In this document: piece after piece, positions 1 to 8,393 of the stretch
Layout: the number at the start of each line of letters is the position of its first letter
Numbering within the stretch: the first letter of the stretch is position 1
Source: an uncultured Bacteroidales bacterium
GTDB taxonomy: Bacteria > Bacteroidota > Bacteroidia > Bacteroidales > UBA932
Direction: 5' to 3'
NCBI GenBank assembly: GCA_946062035.1
Contig: CAMGTS010000015.1
Coordinates: 1-13,367 of the forward strand
DNA length: 13,367 nucleotides
The notes under the pieces: model-generated
The model's database searches: none
What the model was told of the DNA's origin: nothing
Seen by the model: the letters and a program-made list of their open reading frames with translations, nothing else
Program-made: the position numbers and the translations under genes

Positions 1-24
1 AGTCTTGGCTGTTTGAGTTTTTAT

Positions 25-32
25 TAAATTTG
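25..32 (+). promoter_or_regulatory. Putative Bacteroidetes -7 promoter element (TAAATTTG)
   Basis: The sequence TAAATTTG fits the Bacteroidetes -7 consensus TAnnTTTG exactly. It lies 8 nt (G to A) before the ATG of the nuclease-like gene at 40. A -33 partner is weak: CTTG at 4-7 leaves a 17-nt spacer, and the TTTG at 12-15 is too close. If real, transcription would start at or only a few bases before the ATG, giving an almost leaderless mRNA. The window edge prevents checking further upstream. Confidence 0.45.
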
Positions 33-39
33 CAGAATA

Positions 40-639
40 ATGGCAAAACTGAGGCTTAATATAGGTGCGCTTACTGTCTCCGATATGAACGGTGGCAGTT
101 ATTCTTTCCTTCTTAGAAAAGATAAGGACAGTAAGTTTCTGAATATCAAGCTCAGCAGGTCTGAGGCAAATGCTATTGTCGCTGTTCTTGGCTATAAGAG
201 GGGCGTTCCCCCTCTGCAGATGGTATTTTCTTCTAATCTTCAGAATTTCGGAGTACGCCTAAGTGAGGTGAACATAATAGTAATCGGGAGAAAAAAAGAG
301 TATGCGGCGGAACTTGTATTCCAGTCTGCGGAGACAGAAAGCCGTTCGGTGGCGACATTTGCGGATGGTATAACCCTCGCAAGATTGTGCAATGCGCCGC
401 TTATGATTGATGAGGCGCTATTTGAAAAATTTGCGGTCAAGACCGATTCTGCTGAAAAGAAGATTCAGACGGCGTTGAGGGAAGCTCTTGAGAATGAGAA
501 CTATGAGCTTGCGGCGGATTTGGATGGGGAAATCCGGAGACTTCTTGAAGATTTGGAAGAAGGGCTGACGAGAGGTAAAGGGGCGAAAACAAAAAAGACA
601 GTAAAAAGAAAACCTAAAAATACCAGTGATGAAAAATAA
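40..639 (+). CDS. Bifunctional nuclease (DUF151/BFN)-family protein with C-terminal UVR motif
   Basis: The protein has 199 residues. Residues about 5-135 resemble the BFN/DUF151 domain: a beta-rich start, the SEANAI stretch at 41-46 (the family's EA-A segment), and a closing segment near 103-130 of the type that usually reads RPSDAIALA followed by APIFV. Here the latter is divergent (ATFADGITLARLCNAP), so any nuclease activity is unproven. Residues about 138-172 look like a UVR (UvrB/UvrC) interaction helix pair (ALENENYELAADLDGEIRRL). Residues 178-199 form a lysine-rich tail that could touch nucleic acid. Family members have been described as DNase/RNase or stress-related proteins; the cellular role in Bacteroidetes is unclear. 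The ATG at 40 sits just behind a -7-like promoter element. The 3' end overlaps the nucleoside transporter gene, suggesting translational coupling. Confidence 0.75.
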   Translation: MAKLRLNIGALTVSDMNGGSYSFLLRKDKDSKFLNIKLSRSEANAIVAVLGYKRGVPPLQMVFSSNLQNFGVRLSEVNIIVIGRKKEYAAELVFQSAETESRSVATFADGITLARLCNAPLMIDEALFEKFAVKTDSAEKKIQTALREALENENYELAADLDGEIRRLLEDLEEGLTRGKGAKTKKTVKRKPKNTSDEK

Positions 640-2263
640 CACAAAAAAGGGTGGACCGAGACTCGGTTTTATGGGACCGAAGTTTCTGAAAATAGCGCTC
701 ACGATAATCGTCGTCGGATTTATCTGTGGTGCGATCAGCTCGGTTACAAAAGCATCGGCGCAACCTCAAGATCAGACGGAGGCTGTGGTTGAGACGGCTG
801 GAGCTGTACAGGCTGAAGTGGCCGGAGCGGAGGCTACCGTCAGTGCGGAGCTTGATGCCGTAAAACAGGAAATATCTGAGGAACAAAAGGTTATGACGGC
901 TAAAGATTCCGCCGCACAGGCTTTGGAGAAGAGAAAGGAGATGTTCTCCAAAATTCTTCAGAAGAAAGAGATCAACTTTAATATTGTTTCGATTCTGAAA
1001 GGACTTTTAGGAATCGTAGTGATAGTGTTTATCGCATGGCTCTGCTCTTCAGATCGCAAGAAAATCAACTGGAAGACTGTCGGAATGGCTCTTCTGTTGC
1101 AGTTTGTAATAGCGTTCTGCGTATTGATGTTCCCGGCGGTGCAGACATTCTTCGAGGTATTCGGAAAATGTTTCGTTGCGGTCCTGTCTTGGACAAAGGC
1201 CGGTTCAGACTTCCTGTTCGGCCCTCTTATGGATACGACTTCGATAGGATATATCTTTGTATTCCAGATACTTCCTACAATCATATTCTTCTCGGCGCTT
1301 ACAAGTTTGTTCTTCTATCTCGGAATACTCCAGAAGGTGGTTTGGGCTATGGGCTGGCTTATGACAAAAGTCATGAACATTTCCGGCGCTGAGTCGCTTT
1401 CATGCGCAGGTAACGTATTCCTCGGACAGACTGAGGCTCCTTTGATGGTCAAAGAGTATATTCCTAAGATGAGCCGAAGTGAGCTTATGCTTATCATGGT
1501 GTCTGGTATGGCGACAATGAGTGGCGGAGTTCTTGCCGCATATATCGCAATGCTCGGATGTGGTGATCCTGTCATGACTGTTGAGTTCGCCAAGCATCTG
1601 CTTTCCGCTTCTGTTATGGCTGCTCCTGGAGCTATCGCGATGGCCAAGATTCTCAAACCGGAGACAGAGACTATCGATAATACAGTTACCGTTTCTAAAG
1701 AGAAGCTCGGCGACAATATCCTTGATGCCATTTCAACAGGTACTACCCAGGGATTGAAGCTTGCTGCGAACGTAGCCGCAATGTTGCTTGTGTTCTACGC
1801 TTTGATTGCTGGTGTGAACTATATCCTGAATATCATTAGCTTCCCTGCATTCGACCGTTGGCTTGCCGCAGTTTCAGACGGAAGATATACAGACCTCTCT
1901 TTGCAGTGCATCCTGTCATATCTGTTCTCACCGGTTATCTGGCTGATAGGCGTGCCTTCGGCGGATTTGGGATATGTGGCGAGACTTCTCGGAGAGAAGC
2001 TGATCCTTACCGAGTTTATCGGCTATGGTTCATTGACCGAGATGTTGCAGAATTCTGTAATGTCATCACCTAAGTCTGTGATTATGGCTACATACGTATT
2101 GTGCGGATTCGCAAACTTCGCATCAATCGGTATCATCATAGGCGGAGTCGGCGGTATGGCGCCAAGCAAACAGGCGATACTCGGAGAGTACGGCTTCAAG
2201 GCTCTTCTTGGTTCCGCTCTTGTCGCATTGGTTTCTGCGGCAATGATCGGTATGTTCTTGTAG
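629..2263 (+). CDS. CNT (NupC)-family concentrative nucleoside transporter with N-terminal extension
   Basis: This inner-membrane cation-coupled nucleoside importer has 544 residues from the ATG at 629 (an in-frame GTG at 626 is an alternative). Residues below use the GTG-based count of 545. The transporter core begins near 120, with SSDRKK at 141-146 as in E. coli NupC. It carries the CNT signatures GQTEAP at 267-272 and FANFAS at 495-500 (equivalents of the nucleoside-contacting F, N and S of characterised CNTs). In the usual NEF motif E463 is kept but N is replaced by T (LTEF). The core has many hydrophobic helices. The first about 118 residues are extra compared with the roughly 400-residue NupC: a hydrophobic segment at 19-40, a signal-peptidase-like site (KASA before Q46), then an Ala/Glu-rich linker. 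The gene overlaps the upstream nuclease-like gene by 11 bp. Substrate preference cannot be read. Confidence 0.92.
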   Translation: MKNNTKKGGPRLGFMGPKFLKIALTIIVVGFICGAISSVTKASAQPQDQTEAVVETAGAVQAEVAGAEATVSAELDAVKQEISEEQKVMTAKDSAAQALEKRKEMFSKILQKKEINFNIVSILKGLLGIVVIVFIAWLCSSDRKKINWKTVGMALLLQFVIAFCVLMFPAVQTFFEVFGKCFVAVLSWTKAGSDFLFGPLMDTTSIGYIFVFQILPTIIFFSALTSLFFYLGILQKVVWAMGWLMTKVMNISGAESLSCAGNVFLGQTEAPLMVKEYIPKMSRSELMLIMVSGMATMSGGVLAAYIAMLGCGDPVMTVEFAKHLLSASVMAAPGAIAMAKILKPETETIDNTVTVSKEKLGDNILDAISTGTTQGLKLAANVAAMLLVFYALIAGVNYILNIISFPAFDRWLAAVSDGRYTDLSLQCILSYLFSPVIWLIGVPSADLGYVARLLGEKLILTEFIGYGSLTEMLQNSVMSSPKSVIMATYVLCGFANFASIGIIIGGVGGMAPSKQAILGEYGFKALLGSALVALVSAAMIGMFL

Positions 2264-2266
2264 AGC

Positions 2267-2956
2267 TTAGAAAGGAAAGAATAATAACGCTTTGGCCGGA
2301 TGGCTGAAGTTGAGTTCAACACGGGCAGCGGAAAATTTGTTCAGAGTGGCTTTCCACCAGAGATCGAATTTGACGTTGTCCGTTTTGTATTCAAGCCCTT
2401 TTGATTTGATGCGCAGAGTGTTGTCGAAAGCGAAAATGCTCATCGGATCACCGACCGTGCCATCTATTACGGTTGTTCCGAGAATAGGTCTGAATATCCC
2501 GTAATTAGTTATACTACAGATATTGATCTTTGTTCCCGAAAATTCTTTTTCTAAAGAGGCCGCCTCTTCCGCATAATCCGCAAGAAGCGAGACATTGCCA
2601 ATTGTATGGTCTTCTCGTTTGCCTGTAGTTCCAAGAAAACAGATATTGTAAACGCCTGTTTTTCCTTCTTTTATCAGATTTATGGCAAAATGGAAGGCTT
2701 TTGTCTGGTCGTTTGTCGTCTGCTCAGGGTTTTTGTGGATTTTTTCTGCGAACCTTTTTTTGAAGGATGTACCTAAAGAATCCATGTCTCCCACTATATA
2801 ATCCGGGATAAAGCCCCTTTTAACAAGTGCCGCAGTAGAGTGGTCGCAGGCGATAAGAGTCGCGTTTTTTCCTGAGGCTCTTCTTAGTTTGTCAAGGGCT
2901 GCCTTTCTTGTCGGGAAGTCGCCGTCACCGAATATGACTATAAGGTTCTCGTTCAT
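2267..2956 (-). CDS. thiN: Thiamine pyrophosphokinase
   Basis: The enzyme transfers pyrophosphate from ATP to thiamine to make thiamine diphosphate in the cytoplasm. The protein has 229 residues. Family signatures are in order: CDHS at 37-40, PDYIVGDMDSL at 51-61 (metal-binding aspartates D57 and D59), TNDQTKA at 81-87, and TGKREDHTIGN at 111-121. The C-terminal beta domain has the WWKATLN segment near 200, typical of the Bacteroidales form. It is downstream of fmt on the same strand, 69 bp away, and that gap shows no clear TAnnTTTG promoter, hairpin or riboswitch. Transcription from the alaS cluster is therefore likely, though an unrecognised promoter is possible. No thiamine transporter or TPP-sensing element is seen beside it. 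Its stop is 3 bp from the stop of the convergent nucleoside transporter gene. Confidence 0.93.
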   Translation of the reverse strand: MNENLIVIFGDGDFPTRKAALDKLRRASGKNATLIACDHSTAALVKRGFIPDYIVGDMDSLGTSFKKRFAEKIHKNPEQTTNDQTKAFHFAINLIKEGKTGVYNICFLGTTGKREDHTIGNVSLLADYAEEAASLEKEFSGTKINICSITNYGIFRPILGTTVIDGTVGDPMSIFAFDNTLRIKSKGLEYKTDNVKFDLWWKATLNKFSAARVELNFSHPAKALLFFPF

Positions 2957-3025
2957 TCTAAATCGTTATTGTATAATTACGCCATATAATACTATGACGA
3001 TTGCAGGGTAATCACTAAGCCTGAA

Positions 3026-4015
3026 TTATAGTACCATGAAACTACAATCCTCAATACCGTGGAAGCCACGGAGGAAGTCGGCCGTCTTCATCCGTTTTTT
3101 TCCAGAGAGTTGCAACTCGGTGATTTCAAGAGGATTGTCTTCGCACATCACAAACATTCTTCCGCCATCGATTTCTATTGAACCGGCCTTGCCGAAAGGT
3201 TTTCTGCCCGATGCAAGTTCCGTCATGAAGATTTTCACATCTATTTTTTCGCCGGAATGTTTTATTAGGATGGCTGTGCTCCCCGGATATGGTGAAAGCC
3301 CTCTGACATGACAATCAATTTTCTCGGCGGGGGAGCCCCAATGTAGTTCGCAGGTCTCTTTATGGATTTTCGGAGCCGGAGTAGCTGCGGCAGTTTCGTC
3401 TTGAGCGGCAGGTGACAAAGATCCGTCTATGATTCCCTTTACTGTCTTTACCACTAAAGCGGCTCCGATTCCCATCAGCTTATCGTAAAGAGTTCCGATC
3501 GTTTCACGAGGCTCTATCGCAACTTTTTCCTGAAGAAGTATTCTTCCTGTATCAATTTTCTCGTCAATGAAGAAGGTGGTCACTCCGCTCTCTTTTTCAC
3601 CGTTGATTATCGCCCAATTGATAGGGGCGGCTCCACGGTATTTCGGAAGAAGAGAACCGTGAAGATTGAAAGTTCCCAACTTCGGCATTTTCCATACAAC
3701 CTCAGGCAGCATCCTGAAAGCCACGACAATAAAAAGATCCGCATCAAGTTTTTCAAGCTCATGCAGAAACTCCTCGGAACGGAGCTTTTCCGGTTGAAGG
3801 ATTGGAATCCTGCTCTCCTCGGAGACGGTTTCATTATGACTCATGACGAACTTCTTCACTTCGCTTGGAAACATCTGAAGTCCTCGTCCCTTAGGTTTAT
3901 CCGGGACAGTAACGACTCCCTTGATATTGTATCCGTCGTCCAAAAGAGCTTTCAATGGGGCGACCGCAAATTCGGGTGTCCCCATATATACTATTTTCAA
4001 ATTCTCCTTGTTCAT
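3026..4015 (-). CDS. fmt: Methionyl-tRNA formyltransferase
   Basis: The enzyme formylates Met-tRNAfMet using 10-formyltetrahydrofolate, preparing the initiator tRNA. The protein has 329 residues, a normal length. The N-terminal Rossmann-type domain starts with IVYMGTPEFAV (8-18). The catalytic triad of the formyltransferase fold is intact: N117, H119 and D155, within FNLHG at 116-120 and IDTG at 154-157. The folate-site loop SLLPKYRGAAP is at 121-131. The C-terminal tRNA-binding domain follows from about 215 (KIHKE at 216-220). The ATG at 4015 is preceded by a purine run AAGAGG (complement of 4025-4030), 9 nt away, one of the few Shine-Dalgarno-like sites here. The gene follows the LptF/G permease gene by 29 bp in the alaS cluster. 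Peptide deformylase, its usual partner, is not in view. Confidence 0.97.
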   Translation of the reverse strand: MNKENLKIVYMGTPEFAVAPLKALLDDGYNIKGVVTVPDKPKGRGLQMFPSEVKKFVMSHNETVSEESRIPILQPEKLRSEEFLHELEKLDADLFIVVAFRMLPEVVWKMPKLGTFNLHGSLLPKYRGAAPINWAIINGEKESGVTTFFIDEKIDTGRILLQEKVAIEPRETIGTLYDKLMGIGAALVVKTVKGIIDGSLSPAAQDETAAATPAPKIHKETCELHWGSPAEKIDCHVRGLSPYPGSTAILIKHSGEKIDVKIFMTELASGRKPFGKAGSIEIDGGRMFVMCEDNPLEITELQLSGKKRMKTADFLRGFHGIEDCSFMVL

Positions 4016-4044
4016 TGTGTTTTGCCTCTTGAATTCCCTTAGGT

Positions 4045-5691
4045 TTATATGTTTTCAGGGGTTTTATCGGCTTCGGCCTTTTGCGCATTCTCTCGTGCAT
4101 GCCATTCGGCGTCCTCTTTTTCAGCCGCCCTTCTCTGCTCTTCCAACTCCATACGTTGCCTGATTCTCTGCGCCTTGCTGAACATTCTCGCAAAAAAGTT
4201 CTTGACCCCTTTGAAGTATGTTTCAGGATTGAACATCGCTGAATCTTTCGTAGACTTCCATGTCAGAAACCATGCGAGAGGGACAAGAATCAATGTGGAT
4301 ATGAATGAACCGATGAAAGGCGAAATCGCTCCGTCGTTGGCCAATTTCTTTCCGCTGATGTCCACAACCCAGTAGAGGACGAAGAATAGTATTGAGATGA
4401 TGGCAGGAGTACCGATGCCTCCCTTTCTTACGATAGCTCCGATTGGCGCACCTATGAAAAAGAATATAAGACAGGCGAAAGAGAGTGTGAATTTTCGGAA
4501 ACTCTCAATGATATTTCGTCTTAACGGATATTCAATCTGTTGGATCTGAGCTTCATAGAAAGAGCAGGACTGTATTTCGCTTTTAAGTGCGGATGCGGCT
4601 ATTTCGTATGCTCTCTTTTCTTCTTCCGTGTCTTTCCATTTCAATAATTCTTCCGGCTTGAAACTCTCTGTATAACCTTTGTTTCTCGACGAGTCCAATT
4701 GGTCTGCATGAGAAAATGAATCTCCTCGTATAGCTCTGACTATCTGAGCGGTAATTACTACAGAGTCTTCTGTGCGCAGTGAGTCTCTGTCGTTTTTAAG
4801 TTGAGAGAGATTCCTCGCCATAACCTCCGAACTGTATTTTCCCTCGCTGCTTTTCTTGAAAGAATAGTTTTCGAGCGGGATTGCGAGCCGCTGATAGGTA
4901 AACTTGATTTTTTGCAGGTTCAGCGTCGTATCAGCGTATGAATATTTGTTGTCTTCCTGATAATTGATGCCGTTGTAGAGCGATATCAGAAGCCCTTTCT
5001 TGTCGGGAGTCATTGCGAATCTGCCGCTGTCGGCGAGTGTAAGATTACGGTTGCCGTTCTCTTTGTTGTGGTCATAAATCATGATGCCGTGCATCAGATT
5101 GTTCTTATCTCGAGAGGTTACCCTTATGTTGTATCCGTCAATGCCGTTATAAAAAACCCCGACCGGAATCTTGATCTCCTCTTTTGTCTTGGCTATATCC
5201 TCCCTGAGAGTATAGATCTTGTTGTATGCTACAGGAATAAGGTTGTTCGAGGCGAAGAACGCTCCGATAACGATAAATAGTGCCACCCACATCAACGGGC
5301 GGAGTATTCTCGGAAGAGATATGCCGGCGCTCTTCATCGCAAGCAGTTCGTTGTTTTCACCAAGACTACCCATCGTCATGATCGAACCGAGCAGAGTCGC
5401 CAGAGGGAGGGCGAGAGGTATCAAGGTGCAACTTCCCCATCCCATAAACTGGATGATCACCCAGAATCCCAGCCCTTTTCCTACAAGCTCATCAATGTAG
5501 AGCCATAGGAACTGTAGCATCAGGATAAAGGTAACTATGCTGAATGTCAGCAAGAACGGACCTAAAAAGGACTTGAGCATATAGAGGTCAAGACTCTTGA
5601 TAGGTAACCTTCCGAAGATGTCCTCGAAAGTTATTCCGTGAGTCCGGTCGCTCTCCGCCCTTTGCCTGTCCCTTTTCAGAAATCCCGCCAT
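4045..5691 (-). CDS. LptF/LptG-family (YjgP/YjgQ) lipopolysaccharide export permease
   Basis: This inner-membrane permease subunit of the LPS export ABC transporter would work with LptB, passing LPS through LptC and LptA to the outer membrane. Residues are counted from the GTG at 5697; the preferred ATG at 5691 is residue 3. The layout is that of the family: hydrophobic segments near 43-66, 78-110 and 131-155, a periplasmic domain at about 156-400, then segments near 403-425, 429-448 and 458-480. The MQFLWLYIDELVGKGL-type loop (60-76 region) and the LRRN...GAPIGAIVRKGG segment (392-427) are typical. The periplasmic part has a long charged insert (about 300-390) and the last about 45 residues form a charged helical tail. 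The conserved start LDLYMLKSFL is at 36-45, so there are about 33 extra hydrophilic residues in front, with no better ATG. Whether this is the F or G partner is not decidable. Confidence 0.9.
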   Translation of the reverse strand: MAGFLKRDRQRAESDRTHGITFEDIFGRLPIKSLDLYMLKSFLGPFLLTFSIVTFILMLQFLWLYIDELVGKGLGFWVIIQFMGWGSCTLIPLALPLATLLGSIMTMGSLGENNELLAMKSAGISLPRILRPLMWVALFIVIGAFFASNNLIPVAYNKIYTLREDIAKTKEEIKIPVGVFYNGIDGYNIRVTSRDKNNLMHGIMIYDHNKENGNRNLTLADSGRFAMTPDKKGLLISLYNGINYQEDNKYSYADTTLNLQKIKFTYQRLAIPLENYSFKKSSEGKYSSEVMARNLSQLKNDRDSLRTEDSVVITAQIVRAIRGDSFSHADQLDSSRNKGYTESFKPEELLKWKDTEEEKRAYEIAASALKSEIQSCSFYEAQIQQIEYPLRRNIIESFRKFTLSFACLIFFFIGAPIGAIVRKGGIGTPAIISILFFVLYWVVDISGKKLANDGAISPFIGSFISTLILVPLAWFLTWKSTKDSAMFNPETYFKGVKNFFARMFSKAQRIRQRMELEEQRRAAEKEDAEWHARENAQKAEADKTPENI

Positions 5692-5709
5692 AAACACTTG
5701 ACCTGATTA

Positions 5710-8334
5710 TTATTTGCTTATGATATCCTTGATGCAATCTATTGCGTTGTCTATTCCGTCAGCGTTCTTTCCGCCGGCACTTGCGAAGAAAGCCTGTCCT
5801 CCACCGCCACCGTTGATGAATTTTGCGGCGCTACGGATATCTTTGCCGGCATTGAAACCTTTGGCTACAAGATCTTCCGTGTACATCAGAGCGATGGACG
5901 GCTTCTCTTTGAGCATATTGGCTCCGATAAACACGGTGTTGGCGCATTCGTTCTTGAGCATGAACGCCACGTTTTTCAGAATATCCATTGCGAATATCCC
6001 TTTCATTACGATAACGTCTATTCCATTGATATTCTGAACACTCTCTTTCGCTTTGTTTTTCAGGCTGACGGATTTCTCCTTGAGCATCTCCTCAGCCTGT
6101 TTCTTGAACTGGTCGTTCTCCTCTATCACCTTCCTGATGCTTGCTACTACATCCGGTGCGCTCTTGAACAAATCTTTGATACTCAGAATGGTATCTTCTG
6201 CGGAGTACATGATGAACTCAGCGTTCTCCCCTGTTGTGGCCTCGATTCGTCTTACACCTGCGGCGATTGCGCTTTCCGAGATGATCTTGAAAAGTCCGAT
6301 TTTGCCGGTAGATTCGATATGGGTTCCGCCGCAAAGCTCTACGCTGTCACCGAACTTTATGACTCTGACCTTGTCTCCGTACTTTTCTCCGAACAGGGCG
6401 ATAGCGCCGCTCTTACGTGCCTCATCAATAGGGACATCTCGCATCTCTTCTTTTTTCAGATCCGCTCTGATCAATGAGTTGACGAGTCTCTCCACTTCTC
6501 TGAGTTTTTCAGGTGAAACTTTTTCGAAATGAGAGAAGTCGAATCTCAAAACCTGAGGGCTTACAAATGAACCTTTCTGCTCGATGTGGGTTCCGAGGAT
6601 TTTGCGGAGCGCATAATCCAAAAGGTGGGTGGCGCTGTGATTAGCCGTTGTATTGCGTCTCTTCTCTTTATTGATTCTTGCTGAGAAAGTGCAGTTTACA
6701 TCTGTCGGCAGCTTGTCCGCCACATGAATCGAGAGTCCGTTCTCTTTTAAGGTGTTGATGATATTGATAACCTCTCCGTTTTCTGCGGTGAGCGTACCGG
6801 TATCGCCGACCTGTCCTCCGCTTTCGGCGTAGAATGGGGTCTTGTCGAGAACAATATGGTAAGTCTTTTTGCCTTTTGTCTCGACAGTTCTGTATCTCAA
6901 TATCTTGACATCATTCTCTTCTGTGTTGTCGTATCCTGTGAATACAGAAGTTTCCGCCTCGTTTACGCTCATCCAGTCTCCCTCTTTCTTCGCTTCTGCG
7001 TTGCGGCTTCTCTCTTTCTGCTTCGCAAGCTCACCTTCAAATCCCTTGAGATCTACTTCAAGCCCGTTCTCTTTGGCTATAAGCTCGGTCAGGTCGATCG
7101 GGAAACCGAATGTATCGTAAAGAACGAAAGCGTCGCTTCCCTTTATGAGCTTTTCGCCTGATTCTCTGCTTTTTGCGACGAGATCATCCATGAGTTTGAT
7201 GCCTCTGTCCAAAGTCTTGAGGAATGAATCCTCTTCCTCCTTGATAACTTTCTCTATAAGAGCCTGCTGCGAAGCCAGCTCAGGGTATGCGGAACCCATC
7301 TGGTTCACAAGTGTCTGGACAAGTTTGTAGAGAAGCGGCTCTTTGACGTTCAGGAAAGTGAACGAATAACGGACCGCACGGCGCAAAACCCTTCTGATGA
7401 CATATCCTGCCTTGACATTAGACGGGAGCTGCCCGTCCGCTATGCAGAAGGTGATGGCTCTGATATGGTCGGCGATAACTCGCATCGCAACTCTGATTTT
7501 TTCATCGGCCTCAGAATACTTATGACCGGAAATCTCACCGATTTTATCGATGATCGGGGTAAAGACATCAGTATCGTAATTACTCTTTTTGCCCTGAAGC
7601 GCCATGCACAGACGCTCGAAGCCCATTCCAGTATCAACGTTATTGTGAGGAAGTTTCTCCAAAGAACCATCCGCCTTTCTGTTGAACTGCATAAACACGA
7701 GATTCCAGATTTCAATGACGAGAGGATCGGATTTGTTCACTAAATCCTTACCCGGAATTTTCTCCCTTTCATCGTTATCCCTTAAGTCTATATGGATTTC
7801 TGAGCACGGGCCGCACGGACCTGTCTCTCCCATCTCCCAGAAATTGTCGTGCTTGTTTCCGAGAATAATCCTATCCTCCGGGAGGAACCTCAGCCAAGCC
7901 TGTTTAGCCTCCTCATCCATCTTGAGGCCGTCTTTGTCATAACCCTCGAAAACAGTCGCATACAATCTTTCAGGATCTATCTTGAAGACTTTTGTGAGGA
8001 GTTCCCAAGCGTACTCGATCGCCTCATTCTTGAAATAATCCCCGAAACTCCAGTTTCCGAGCATCTCGAACATCGTGTGATGGTAGGTGTCATGTCCCAC
8101 CTCTTCCAAGTCGTTGTGCTTGCCGCTCACTCTCAGGCATTTCTGAGAATCGGCCGCACGCTTCGTAAATGCCGGGGCATTGCCGAGAAATATATCTTTG
8201 AACTGGTTCATGCCGGCGTTGGTAAACATCAGCGTCGGGTCATTTTTCACTACTATAGGCGATGAAGGGACAATGGTGTGTCCTTTGCCTCTGAAAAATT
8301 CGATGAAACTCTCTCTAATCTCTTTTGAAGTCAT
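5710..8334 (-). CDS. alaS: Alanyl-tRNA synthetase
   Basis: The enzyme charges tRNA-Ala and clears Ser/Gly mischarging. The protein has 874 residues from the ATG at 8334, close to E. coli AlaRS (876). The frame stays open to an ATG at 8361, but family proteins begin at the TSKEIRESF segment, and the longer start would run back through the promoter region. The class II catalytic part includes [14 protein letters not shown] near 38-51 and GPCGPCSE near 172-179. The editing domain keeps all its zinc-site residues: HSATH (H566 and H570) and CGGTH (C668 and H672). The C-terminal C-Ala domain ends with a glycine-rich run near 840-855. It heads the minus-strand cluster; the permease gene starts 18 bp after its stop. 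It diverges from the M23 peptidase gene across 59 bp that holds both promoters. No T-box or leader attenuator is visible. Confidence 0.98.
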   Translation of the reverse strand: MTSKEIRESFIEFFRGKGHTIVPSSPIVVKNDPTLMFTNAGMNQFKDIFLGNAPAFTKRAADSQKCLRVSGKHNDLEEVGHDTYHHTMFEMLGNWSFGDYFKNEAIEYAWELLTKVFKIDPERLYATVFEGYDKDGLKMDEEAKQAWLRFLPEDRIILGNKHDNFWEMGETGPCGPCSEIHIDLRDNDEREKIPGKDLVNKSDPLVIEIWNLVFMQFNRKADGSLEKLPHNNVDTGMGFERLCMALQGKKSNYDTDVFTPIIDKIGEISGHKYSEADEKIRVAMRVIADHIRAITFCIADGQLPSNVKAGYVIRRVLRRAVRYSFTFLNVKEPLLYKLVQTLVNQMGSAYPELASQQALIEKVIKEEEDSFLKTLDRGIKLMDDLVAKSRESGEKLIKGSDAFVLYDTFGFPIDLTELIAKENGLEVDLKGFEGELAKQKERSRNAEAKKEGDWMSVNEAETSVFTGYDNTEENDVKILRYRTVETKGKKTYHIVLDKTPFYAESGGQVGDTGTLTAENGEVINIINTLKENGLSIHVADKLPTDVNCTFSARINKEKRRNTTANHSATHLLDYALRKILGTHIEQKGSFVSPQVLRFDFSHFEKVSPEKLREVERLVNSLIRADLKKEEMRDVPIDEARKSGAIALFGEKYGDKVRVIKFGDSVELCGGTHIESTGKIGLFKIISESAIAAGVRRIEATTGENAEFIMYSAEDTILSIKDLFKSAPDVVASIRKVIEENDQFKKQAEEMLKEKSVSLKNKAKESVQNINGIDVIVMKGIFAMDILKNVAFMLKNECANTVFIGANMLKEKPSIALMYTEDLVAKGFNAGKDIRSAAKFINGGGGGQAFFASAGGKNADGIDNAIDCIKDIISK

Positions 8335-8338
8335 AATT

Positions 8339-8360
8339 CGTAATTTGCACGTAATTTGCA
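8339..8360. repeat. Perfect 11-bp tandem direct repeat in the alaS/M23 divergent region
   Basis: CGTAATTTGCA occurs twice back to back (8339-8349 and 8350-8360) with no mismatch or spacer. Each copy spans about one helical turn, and each contains ATTTG. The second copy holds the TTTG proposed as the -33 box of the rightward promoter, and both copies lie just downstream of the leftward -7 element, in the alaS leader. This placement would suit an operator, but a chance duplication in AT-rich DNA is possible. Confidence 0.85.
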
Positions 8361-8386
8361 AAATTAGTTTTTTAATTTAAAATTTG
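8355..8386 (+). promoter_or_regulatory. Putative promoter of the M23 peptidase genes
   Basis: A -33-like TTTG at 8355-8358 is separated by 20 nt from AAAATTTG at 8379-8386, a one-mismatch version of TAnnTTTG (or TA-N3-TTTG if read from 8378). The final G is 8 nt from the A of the ATG at 8394, so the 5' leader would be absent or only a few bases. The match is good for Bacteroidetes but in AT-rich sequence such hits also arise by chance. Confidence 0.5.
8359..8366 (-). promoter_or_regulatory. Putative -7 element for alaS
   Basis: On the minus strand these bases read TAATTTTG, an exact fit to TAnnTTTG, 25 nt ahead of the preferred alaS start at 8334. This supports that start over the one at 8361, which would put the element inside the coding region. 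No TTTG or TTG is seen at the usual -33 distance. The element lies between the -33 and -7 boxes of the opposite promoter, so both could hardly be occupied at once. Confidence 0.4.
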
Positions 8387-8393
8387 CGAGGCT

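Noticed and set aside
2957..3025. Possible TPP riboswitch or promoter in the gap before thiN
   Set aside because: At 69 bp the gap is too short for a full TPP aptamer, no aptamer-like conserved segments are seen, and AT-rich TATAAT-like strings lack a matching Bacteroidetes -33/-7 pair.
6053..6532. Long plus-strand open frame (159 codons) opposite alaS
   Set aside because: It is the shadow of the strongly conserved alaS coding frame. No start signal or recognisable domain is seen, and its composition is what an antisense frame of a conserved gene gives.
8335..8361. Upstream ATG at 8361 as alaS start
   Set aside because: It would add nine residues with no counterpart in the family, encoded by the tandem repeat, and the putative -7 box would then overlap the start codon.
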